The position numbers and the translations under genes were made by a program. Shown one piece after another: positions 10,641 to 20,461 of a stretch of DNA of 64,000 nucleotides; positions within the stretch are counted from its first letter, which is position 1; the number at the start of each line of letters is the position of its first letter. The notes below the pieces were generated by a model. It had not been told where the DNA came from and ran no database searches. It was given only the letters and a program-made list of their open reading frames with translations. Location: NCBI GenBank assembly GCA_009746045.1, contig RPFO01000579.1, forward strand, positions 185,986 through 249,985, written 5' to 3'. The DNA is from Mesostigma viride. Its lineage: Eukaryota; Streptophyta; Mesostigmatophyceae; Mesostigmatales; Mesostigmataceae.

Positions 10641-11860
10641 TACACCGGACAACACCAAGTCAGGAGATTCATTGAGGCAGCTCTCCAGGCGCCTCCTTCC
10701 TTCTCCTACAACAACAGAGTCTGGCATCCTACTCTGTACTGCCAGGTCAGGGTTAGTTGTGGCAGCCAGCCAACCCAGTTGACCTTTAACCGTAGGGGCA
10801 TTCTCCTCAGTTACTCTCTTGGGCAACTGAGTTATTACTTTTTCTTTATACCCCTTCGCCGATTGCAGCTTAAGATGCCATCCTTTGTCATCCTGGAAAA
10901 GGGTACAGCCAATGCCACAGTAAGGTACCTGGCTGTTTTTACTAAACCATGCTCTGGTACCAATAGGGGACTTGTCATTGAGCCTTTTATAGGTCTCATT
11001 CAACCATCCCTTGGGACCAATGCGTTGCATATCATCTCCATGTAAGGTAGCCCAGGTGGGTTGTCCTTGGATTGCCCCACAAAGAGACAATAAGCAAGAT
11101 GAGATTGTTGCATCTGACATCTCTCCTGGATGGCAGGAGCAATGGTTTCATACCAGATGACTGGACTGCTGACCAGTCCTTCCCAGCCCACTTTAGGCTG
11201 CATGTAGGGATGACCTACTTCAGCTATCCAGCATGCTGGGGTCTTAACACAACAGGGTCTTTGAGCTTGCCAAGTGGCTCTGGCCACCTGAGGATCACCA
11301 TGCAAAAAGGCCCTGGTGAAGTCATCAATTTCTGCTCCATAATCCAAGCCATAGTCCAAAGCACCAAGGTACAGACTAAGAATAAGCCTGAGAACAGGAT
11401 GTGACAGGCCAGGAGTGTACAGCTCCTCCTTATCAAAGTCTGTAGTACCATGGAACTGGGTTACGACTGGACGTGCGTTTGGTATGGGAGGCTCATTAAG
11501 CTTGCTCTTCATCTTGCATACAAAACGCAACTGAAGCATTTGAGCATTGGGTGGAGGTTCTGAAATGCCTTCAAAAACATCCAGCGTTTGCCACTCCTGG
11601 AGCGCACGCGCCAATGCTAGTCGCCAGGCCTCAAGGCCAGCGAAAGTGTGACAATCCAGGTCTACATCATCAAAGGACATGGGGCTATGAGCAGCAAATG
11701 ACCTTTTTGTGAGACCAAGAGAAGTCACACTGAGCTGGGCGGGTTCTACCAGCTCAGAAGCTGGGGGTATATCCCTTCCCCATTCTGCTCCTTTTATTAC
11801 TGAACCGACACAGGCGGTCTTCCAATTTGCCTTCTGGAATATTTCAAGAGGCAAGGACAT
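10641..11860 (-). pseudogene. Element B reverse transcriptase with HGDD box, frameshifted
   Basis: The first frame (11,860-11,000) carries LQLRFVCKMKSK, RPVVTQFHGTT, EELYTPGLSHP, IDDFTRAFLHGD (first catalytic Asp) and VSSPVIWYE. A frameshift near 11,050 leads to the second frame with TWATLHGDDMQRIGP, the catalytic pair in an HGDD box, then VPYCGIGCTL and KGQLGWLAATTNPDLA. It is clearly a copia-type RT, a different family from A and D but with the same H-G-D-D variant. Confidence 0.9.
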
Positions 11861-12525
11861 CTGAATGATTCCAGAGGAATTGGGTCACAATGGGTTTTTA
11901 GGAGACTCTTTGTGTTATTGGGGCCATCAACAATGGTAACACCGGGAGTCACCAAGAATGGCTGGCCAATGAGAGTGGGCCCCTTGTAGCCATCAACAAC
12001 ACAAAGTGTCAAAGACTCACCCAAGAATGGGATAGTGATATTCCCAAGAACTTGATGATCAGTGTTACCCGCAAAGTCTTGGACAATAGTCCATGGACTG
12101 GGTTCAAGGGAATACTTATCCAGCAAAGCATTAAAGGGCGAGGTGACAGAGACCTCTGCTTTGGTATCCACATCAAAGCCATCAAGGTCCATGCCCTTCT
12201 CTAGAAGAGAAGTTATTTTGGCAATCTTTAGTGAGGGCTTGAGCTTCTTTACAATATCCCGAAGCTCTTGAGGATTGCCTCTCTTGCCGAGCTGAGTGTT
12301 CAACCTGGACAACCCCTCCTCAGCTTGTCTTCCTTGGGCTGGTATTTTCCCATCAGTCTCCAAGGGCAATGGCTTATTACCAGGGTAATTGAATCCAAGC
12401 TTTGGCTGTTCAGACTGAAATATGTTATCCACCTGCCCAGGGGTCTCAAGCCCATGTTCCAACGGCCGGAGCTTCCGGTGCTGATCAGACACCCTATTAA
12501 CCAACAAGTCAGCTTCATATATCAT
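11797..12525 (-). pseudogene. Element B retropepsin-like module between integrase and RT
   Basis: An open 243-codon frame. Its middle reads DVDTKAEVSVTS, then WTIVQDFAGNTDHQVLGNI, FLGESLTLCVVDGYKGP and TLIGQPFLV. The match in order to elements A and D is clear: VDTxxxVS, [VS/VQ]DF[SA]G, LG, VV[ED]GY.G and [AL/T]L[LI]G.PF. A hydrophobic-hydrophobic-Gly near the end is also a retropepsin hallmark. The active-site Gly is replaced by Lys. The frame is the same as the upstream integrase but is separated from it by two stop codons. Confidence 0.65.
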
Positions 12526-12690
12526 CCTGTGATATCCCAGTCAATGTCTAGGCTGAGCTTGCTGAGTAGTAGGCTCCAGTTGATGGGAGGCCGCCCTTTC
12601 TGGTAGTTGGAGTCCAGCCTGTTCACTGGCCAAAGGTGGACAGGAAAGATTGGGAGATCCATATGCCTCTTCAGGGGCCATATTCACCAT

Positions 12691-12720
12691 GAATAAAATC
12701 CCTTGCAGGGGATTTTATTC
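12691..12720. repeat. Perfect hairpin over the integrase stop codon of element B
   Basis: GAATAAAATCCC (12,691-12,702) and its exact reverse complement (12,709-12,720) flank a 6-nt loop. The integrase ORF stops with TAA at 12,715-12,717, inside the stem, and the same frame resumes into the protease-like module. Confidence 0.8.
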
Positions 12721-13843
12721 ATTAAATTGAACGTTCATTGGATCTCTCTTCAATCTATTCCAAGCCAGATGATAAATGGTACCATTCCAGACCACATCAG
12801 CAGTTTTCATCTCCGGGTCAACTGAAGTTATGGTCCCTGGACCCTGCCAATAACCGCGTTTACCAGGAGCATTTTCTTTGTGGAAGATCACCTGGTTTCC
12901 CACCTTAAATTTTAATGATTCTCCTCTCTGTTTACGATCCTTTTCACAGAGATGAGCATACTGTGCCCACCTCTGTTTACTCCATGCCTGCATTATGTCA
13001 TCAGGGTAGAGGCCACCTGCTAGTCCACGAGGTGAGACCAGCCATGGAACACCACGCACTTTGAAAGTATGAAGACGGTTGTTCATGGTGTTTTCCACTT
13101 TTGCAGCACCCAAACACCTGACAGCAAAAGTTGGCTTAAACATCTCAGGATAATCCCCAGACATTACCAACTTCTTAAGCTCCTGTATATATCTGTCAAC
13201 CTTGCCTTGGGCTTGATGATCTTCACGACCCACAATCCTTAGGAAAGGCAGATCAGAGTATTTGGTCAGGCAGTTAAACTGCAAGTCCATCTGCAGCTTG
13301 TGAATGACTGCAAACTTCTGCAGAATAACAAGAACTGTGGCATGGAGGGTATTCTCATCCTCTGCTGCCATAGGTTCAATTCTAATGTAGCCTGACCACT
13401 CATCCACAGCCACCAAGTAAGGCAATTGCCAGTAATTGGTGAAGTAGAGGATATCAGCTTGCATGTAGATTACCCCTACCATCTGCAGGATGCTTTGCAT
13501 GACGTTTGGAAGGCTTGTTAGCGCACATAATTGGCACACACAGTGTTCTCTGACATCTTGATGATAAGCCTGCCAGAGAGCCTTGTTATTAATGGCTTGA
13601 ACAAGCCTAATGGCATTGTTTCCATGGCCACAGGCATCATGCAAACTCTTAGCCAAAATCCTAAGATTAATACAATCATTAGGTGATGGCTCTTCAGGAC
13701 ATGGACGGGCATCCACGTTCCTGGCAGAGCAAGAGTCCAAGTTTTTATTATCAATATAACAAGGATTATTGCTCTGAGCTTGACTGTTAACAATATCAAT
13801 GGGTGCTTGGCTACAAGCAGGAGCTGCACCACATGTATTGTTC
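12715..13843 (-). pseudogene. Element B integrase
   Basis: A long open frame with an HHCC-like N-terminal motif (SLHDACGH, then EHCVCQLC). The catalytic core has MQADILYF, VAVDEWSGYIRIE and LQMDLQFNCL (second Asp), with KVDRYIQEL where the Glu is expected. The apparent Glu-to-Asp change would cripple catalysis. The C-terminal part has VIFHKENAPGKRGYWQGPG and YHLAWNRLKRD, an SH3-like end. The frame continues rightwards into the SINE, so the ORF's nominal start at 14,013 is not its own. Confidence 0.85.
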
Positions 13844-13854
13844 ACAGATATGTT

Positions 13855-14127
13855 CTGATCAGGCACTCCGCAAAGGTGAAAACCATTTGCGTTCAGTGCC
13901 GGGCCGCGGAAAACGCGGAAAAGCGCGATCTGCAAATGAATCCGACCGGAATCGAACTGGGGACCTCTCGCACCAATTTTGCTGACTATAGGACGGACGT
14001 CTCCGGTTACCATGGCATCGCCAACTTACACCTACAGTCTGACATCCGCAAAAGTTCTCCTGTCCGGGGAGTGATGCAAGCCTTTCGGATTTGGTACTAG
14101 ATAAATCACTCGAGATCTGTGTGTAGG
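13855..14127 (-). mobile_element. tRNA-derived SINE inserted in element B
   Basis: A 273-bp segment flanked by the 11-bp direct repeat ACAGATATGTT (13,844-13,854 and 14,128-14,138). On the minus strand it contains GTTCGATTCC (13,957-13,948), a consensus RNA polymerase III B box, in a tRNA T-arm-like context. About 16 bp upstream of that is an A-box-like TATAGTCAGCAAAATTGG (13,990-13,973). Removing the segment and one repeat rejoins an open frame of B reading VSNISVNNTCG. The SINE class follows from the target duplication plus Pol III box. It is not a functional tRNA, as no cloverleaf can be drawn. Confidence 0.8.
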
Positions 14128-14138
14128 ACAGATATGTT

Positions 14139-14724
14139 GCTCACTTGGGCACCTGCATTGACAACACTGTGTGGCATCTGTCTACAAACAGGAGCAGATC
14201 CACATGTATTGTTTACAGAAAGAGTTCCCTCTGGGGTACTCTTTTTATTCCAGGCATGGATAGGAATGCCACAAACAGGGGCACTTTTACTGCTGCTCAC
14301 TGGGGCAGCTATACGGTCAGTAGGAGTAACTGCTGGAGCCCCTACCACCTGGCAGGCCTCTTCCATGCCATGAAACCACTCTCATCAACGTCCATAAGGA
14401 CGCTGTAGGGGTTATATAAACAGAGAGGATCATCTAGTTTTTCTGCTGCTGCTTCCTCTTGCGGCCATGAGAGCTACTGCCACCCCGCGGCTGAGAGGCA
14501 TCACTACCACGCGGGTGGGAAGCGTCACCACCACGCGGCTGAGAAGCGTCACCACCACGAAGGGCACCGCTCTTGACGGCTTGGGAGATCTGCTGCAGCA
14601 GCTTGAGCACTTCCATCTGGGTATCCTTAGGTCCAGCGCCAGCCTTACTCCTGCAGGCAGACGCAACATGACCAGGACTGCCACAAGACTTGCACTTGCG
14701 AAAGTAGCAATCCTTAGCCAGATG
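14139..14724 (-). pseudogene. Element B gag, distal part: third zinc knuckle and RG/SQP tail
   Basis: From the CACTA edge leftwards the frame starts inside a zinc knuckle (HLAKDC) and continues to a complete one, CKSCGSPGHVASAC (C-x2-C-x4-H-x4-C). It then has a helical stretch (MEVLKLLQQISQAVKSG), a short tandem repeat (GGDASQPR, GGDASHPR, GSDASQPR) and a basic end, with a stop at 14,434. Beyond it (14,373-14,139) a Cys-containing linker repeats the sequence NNTCGSAPVC. The remainder of gag is 14 kb away at 28,933-29,899. Confidence 0.85.
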
Positions 14725-15130
14725 CACTAGGAAGGGGTCTGTGACATTTTGTGATATTTTTTTATCACAAAATGTCACTTTTGTGACATTTTGTGATAAA
14801 AAAATGATAAAACGTGACAAAATGTGACAAAATGTGATAAAACTGTGACAAATTGTGATCGAGACATGTCATGATTGTGACAAAACGTGACAAACGTGAT
14901 AAAACCAGCATATTTTGTGATAAAGGCATTATCACAAAATGTCAAAGTGTCACAAAATGTCACAAACGCACAGAAAAACAAAATGTGACAAGGTGATAAA
15001 TCACAACCACTCAGGGGAAGTGATATATCACAAAAACACGCAAACATGCACCCAAAACGTGACAAAGTGATAAATCACAACCACTCAGGGGAAGTGATAT
15101 ATCACAAAAACACTCAAACATGCACCCAAA
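14725..15130. repeat. Left terminal and subterminal repeats of the CACTA element
   Basis: After the inverted repeat, the motif TGTGACAAAATGTGATA and its inverse recur many times in both orientations to about 14,990. Then come two near-identical copies of about 73 bp (about 14,990-15,062 and 15,063-15,130) containing CACTCAGGGGAAGTGATATA. Such arrays are the usual binding sites of the CACTA TnpA protein. Confidence 0.85.
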
Positions 15131-15198
15131 ATGCACCTTTTTATTAAATGAAATAAATAGTTTTCAATAAATAGAGTTATGTACAATATATACATCAT

Positions 15199-18100
15199 TC
15201 AAACGTGGTCCTCATCGTCACCACAGGCCTCATCAAAATCGGAAGCAACATGGCTACCAGCTTCACCACTGCCGTAGTCATTGTCGTCACCACAGGCCTC
15301 ATCAAAACTGGAATAAAAATGGCTACCAGCTTCACCGCTGCCGGAATCATGGTTTTCTGCATAGTTGACAGCCTTGCGCCTCCTGCCACTCGTTCGAGTT
15401 GTCACCGGCACACCTGTTGCCTCAGGTGCCTTGCCAGGACACTTGCCTTTGGGGCGGGATGTTGTAGCCGGCCTCAAACTTGCTGCTTCCGCAGGTTTCT
15501 TGCCCTTCCCCTTGCCCTTTGCTGGTGGATCTGGCAGATCATACAACGGTATGTCTTTCCAATTCGTGCCAAGGCTGCGAAAAAGCTCATTGCTGACAGG
15601 GCCATCTGCAGATTGTGACAGGTGGCGAGGTAACTTGACATGCAACACAGCCATCTCTGAAGGATACGCAGGATCAACCACATACCCAACAGAGCTGATA
15701 GCCGTGGGAAAAACAATACTAGCGGAACGGGGTTCATCCCAGCTCTTGACTAAAGTGAGCCTCTCAGCAGGAAAGTGTCGAACATTCTGGAAAAACTCCA
15801 CTCTAAACAAAAGCTGCCTGTCCCAGTGAGCTAGTGGCCTCCGAAGTTTGCAATTCAGTATATGTGTCACAATGCCATACCGGACAATGCCTCCCTGCCC
15901 ATGGTAGGCCACACCTGCATTGCGGGTCTTTCTGCACCTCTTGTCCATGTCCTCCGTTCGGAACTTCATTCCATACAGCTGCACCATGTCGTGTTCATCT
16001 GCACGGTGCTCAATTCCAGCTTCAGCAACTTTGATCAGATCTGGTACAAAGGGCCGTTGGTTTTGGGCGATCCACCTCTTCAGCCAATCGGCTTGATCCA
16101 GAATGCAGTACTGCCTCCTGCACACAAGCATCATCCCAAGCACCGATCGACCAACATTCATGCACATTTTGTGCCAAGGTTAGACAAAATATTTATACAT
16201 ATATATGCACCACCAGCAAAATAGTTACTCATACCCGGAAGCCAAAAAAAAAAAAGGCCGAAAGCGAGGAAGGTTTAGACTGAAACAACATTGGAGCAAA
16301 CAAAGTGTTGCATATACTTCAAGGTAAAAGACACACATTGCCAATTCAGACAAGACACACATTTATAAAGAGGGACTCCATGTCAAGAAAAGAAGCTCAC
16401 CAGAAAGCCTCATCATAGCCCTCGTTCTTTTCAGGATAGGTGGCATGCTTTAGCGCGTACTCCATGAGCAACGCACGCACTTGAGCTCGCTCCTCTCCAG
16501 AAAGTTTGTAATTGCGTTCCCGGACAATCTTGCCCAGCTGGACTTCCTTTGAAGGGTCTCTGCTCAGCAAATCCCAGACAAAATACTTGTCTTTCACCTG
16601 CATGCATGCCGGAATATTAAGTACACATTCAGGCACCATTAACATTTTAAGGCACAATGTTAGTGGCACCTTAACCTTATAAAACCATACATACAACTCA
16701 TCTGTGCAAGGCTATGATTCGCTCTTCAAAAAATAGTTTGCATACATGCAATAAACGATTGCAGGGTGTGAACAGGCATGCATATGTCATGTACATAATC
16801 ACTTCGGACAATGTGTGAGAAACTACACGCATTTCAGTTGCCATACAGGACTAGAAAACAAATGGTGGTGTACTTAACTTTCAGGGATGATGATAACGAA
16901 TGGACTGATGGAAATGATCGCTGGTAAAGTGTTTGAGACGAAAAAAAAGATCCAATAATAATGCACTTACCTGCGTTTTTTCGTGTACAAAATAGCTGGC
17001 GATGCGGAGCAACTCCTTGTCGAGGAATGACTCCGCCATCGAGTGCTCGACATTGACGTTCGAGAGCCGGGCATTTGTGACTTCACGCATGGTCCTCTCA
17101 CCCCATGCCATTGTTCGCGTCTCAGGCAGGCCAAGCAACTCTATCTGCTTAGCCAAGTGAAGGGCTGCATGCATAGACCGAGGCATCTCAGTTGCTGGTA
17201 TGACCCTCTCCATGGCGACCACAGCCTTGGTCATAAGCTTGCCAACCTGCTCCAGCTCTGACTGTTTCAAAGCTCTACTTGATAAAATGCAATCCCACGC
17301 CGCTGACAGCATCAAGAACGCCGCGCGCGCGTGAGGGTGAAGCCTGCCTCGAAGAGCTACAGGCAAACACTTGCACAAATAGAGGTTCTTGTCGCGTGTC
17401 TTCAACCCAGCACCCTTCGCCGTGCAAAGCAGGCCTACAGGAAGCCCACTAAAGTACTCCGGCAGGCTTCCTTCCGACATTGCCTTGTCAGCTTCTGCTT
17501 TTTTCAAGCATGTTGCCAAGAGGAGACGACGTCCACACCAAGTGTTAACAACACGAAAATACTTGTTAGAGGAGTGAAAACCTGAGCCCAACAAAACACA
17601 ATATAAAATGGCTAGGAAGTAGCATCGCTTGCAGACAGTAGTAACGCATAACAGTGAGTCTACCATGTAAGGCATATTGCGAATGGATACATAGGCAGAT
17701 GCACTTACCAAGGCACGCTGCCTTCTCAGCCGTCGTGAATTGTCCCATTGGGTGCCGTCCTCGTTTTCTTGTAGTCTTCCCTTTCCCCTTTGCCTTGGTG
17801 GTTGCTTTAGCGGCCTCTTCAACCCACAACTCCGGGTTAAGGCCCTTCTCCTCCAATCTTGCCCGCACGGCACGGGTGTAAGCCTTCCCTGCATATACAT
17901 AATGCGGCGATCCGCAAGTACACGAAAACTTCTGGTTACTAACACACATTGTATGCATGTCATTGCAGAAAATGCATGGTATGCATGGTATACTGTAACT
18001 ATGAAGTACGCAACTAAAAAAAGAAACGACGCTAACAAATATCATGGCCCCCATGCTTACCAGAGGTTGAGGTCTCAATCCGCAGCAGCATATTCGAGCA

Positions 18101-19660
18101 CAGATGAAACTCATCAATGGCGTGCCGTATCAGCAGCTCCGCCCAGTATGGCAGGCGGAAAAAGGGCTCCGGTTCACGTTTCAATGTTCCGCAGTAATCA
18201 AAATATTCTTTAAAACTCATGGGGGCAGGTGGCGGCCCCGCACTGGCTGGACGGCAAGGGTCCGTTGCATCCAGCATGCGCTCACTGCCCAAAAAGGCAA
18301 TTTTGCCTGATGAAATAACCTCCCCCTCCCAGTTTGGGCCGCACACCATACACCCAACCTTTCCTGTGTCGGGTATGTTTAAACACTTTGCATACGCCGG
18401 ATAGTCATGGATGATAAGAGATAGAATGGCGTGCACCTTGACAGGCTTATACACACCATCATCCTCATCCAGGATATCACAAGCATAGATACCATCCCAT
18501 AGCGCAAGAAACTCCTCCACTATCAGATCAAGAAACGCATGCATATTCTTTGGCGCCTGCCGATGGGAGGCTCCAACAAGTAGGATCATCGGCGAAAAAT
18601 ACTGGCTGATGAACGCCCACTCAGGCAGATTGTAACAACACAAAAAAGCCGGCCAAGAACTGTGCGTGTCCATGAAAGAGCGTGGACATACGCCGTCAAA
18701 ACACAGTGCCCAGATTGTATTGCGGGGGTTCTCTCTGAAATGGGGATATTTCTCCTTGATGTACTGTACTGCCTTGCAGTCTGCACACATGCAAACATAA
18801 ACGGAACGCAAGGCAAGACATGGCATCCACAATCAGGCCGAGCACAAGCATAATTTTCTCACCAACAGCGGCATTCCAGTGAGAGGAGAGGGGAAAAGCG
18901 AGAGGCGAACAGGGAGGCCGGAGAAAGAACTCCGTGCAGAATTTCAGGGAAATAGCCTTCATGCATACCTATATATCGAACAAAAACTAGAATTCGAAAA
19001 GGGGAAGGCATGTACATGGCAAATCAGTTACTCACCCTTGATGCCGTGGACCACCCGATCCGGTCCATCCGGCTGTTTATTTTCGGTATTGTTCGCATAA
19101 CGAAGTGCCTCGGACATTGCGCGGATCCGCAGCCAGCCCCGGATCCGGTCTCGCAAAGGAAAAAAACGGACTTGACGATGGGGCTTTGAAGTCTTGACAG
19201 TTTCCCCATTTTCGTCTGGATAAGTTTCATATCTGTATTCGTTACATTTTGGGCACCATAAGGTGGTCTTGTCTTTGTATATATAACTCTCGCATTTGCA
19301 CACGTCAAATACTTTGTACGTTAGGCCCAGCGCCTTAAGAATCTCCTTTGCTTTATCCACTGACCCAGGAAGCTTGTGGCCCTTCGGGAGACCATCCCCA
19401 ATAATCTTGAATACCTCATTTGCAGCGGCCTTAGAGCAGCCGTTGAAGCCTAGTGTTGACAGCAATTTAATGGTAAATAATACTGCGCTCTCCTCACTTC
19501 CCTCACACAACGGGGTTTCAATCCCTAAATCTCTCACCGCCTGATCAAATCTTCTCGCAAACTGTACTGCTTCGGCCTTTTTTGCTTTATCGTCACCATT
19601 CCTGTGTACATCCTCAGAGGATTCCTCGCACATGAAGTCATCTAACGACAGATCAGCCAT
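15199..19660 (-). CDS. CACTA transposase, tnp2/TNPD family, six exons
   Basis: Catalyses cut-and-paste movement of the element. My exon model, all GT-AG: 19,660-19,036; 18,780-18,061; 17,888-17,709; 17,581-16,971; 16,597-16,401; 16,117-15,199. The total is 3,252 nt, 1,083 residues, with no internal stop. Exon 1 has the tnp2 N-terminal pattern (GLPKGHKLPGS, LGLTYKVFDVC) and a C-x-C...C-x2-C cluster at residues 121-139. Exon 2 has CFDGVCPR (Asp about 237), CCYNLPEW and HDYPAYAKC (Asp about 334), as in the tnp2 catalytic domain. Exon 4 has LPVALRGRLHPHAR and MHAALHLAKQIELLG, as in DUF4218. The last exon has a DUF4216-like segment and an acidic, repeated C-terminus. It is probably functional. Confidence 0.93.
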
Positions 19661-20461
19661 TTTCAAGTTCCACCCCAACGTGGGGCCTCATCCGACGGGG
19701 TACCCGCATACCAACGCTGGTATGCGGGCCACCCCTGTTTACGCCATAGCCGGAAGATGTCGGTGGTCACCGCCCATTTCTTTCTGCCTACTACTTCACG
19801 GCCTGCATATCAACGCTGGTCAACCCCCTTTCAAGGCACGAATACCCGGCAGTTGTGCTCACTGCCCACTTTAGACTGCCCACTTCAGGGCCCGCACAGC
19901 AATGCTGGTATGCGGCGGGTCCCCATGCTCCACCATAGATGGCGGCTGTGCTCACTTTGCTCGAGCACTAACGAAATAAATCAGTCGCAAAACGAGTTTC
20001 AAGCGAACACTTGGAAATTTGCGGGCCTGCCGGAAAATGTGCCTTGCTGACGAAACAAATCACATGTCAGGATACACGCGCCCAGCCAAAACTATCGCGC
20101 CATCCGATTTTTCCGGGTACATCCGATGTTAACGTACAAACAAAAGAATCCAGGGTGGCATCTGGTGCACAAATCACTTGACAGGAGGCACGCACTCTGC
20201 TATTGCCGTCTTCCAGATCCGATTTTCTGCAGAAAGTGGAATCCAGGGTTCAACTGGTTAACTTGGCTCAGCTTTATTGCTAACCAGGGTTCCAATATGA
20301 CAAGTATTTAATCCTAGATTAAATTTTCTGACGGATTGAATTTGCCGGTTGAGTACACCTAAACTTGGTGGTCGACAGGCCACGTGGCAAGATGTGACGT
20401 CTGACAAACGCTTGGCTTCCTCGTAACAAGATTCCTGCCACGCAATGACGTAAACCACGGT
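19661..20461. promoter_or_regulatory. Divergent promoter region of the two CACTA genes with palindromic repeats
   Basis: 800 bp between the start codons of tnp2 (minus) and the tnpA-like gene (plus). It contains a perfect palindrome, CCCGCATACCA / TGGTATGCGGG with a 4-nt centre (19,703-19,728). Degenerate copies follow near 19,804 (CATATCAACGCTGG) and 19,896 (GCACAGCAATGCTGGTATGC), about 95 bp apart. Such spaced dyads suit a dimeric DNA-binding protein, perhaps TnpA acting on its own promoter. That role is inferred. Confidence 0.6.

Noticed and set aside
13930-13995. Functional tRNA gene on the minus strand
   Set aside because: It has a B box and an A-box-like word, but no acceptor stem or anticodon arm can be paired, and it lies inside a SINE-type insertion.
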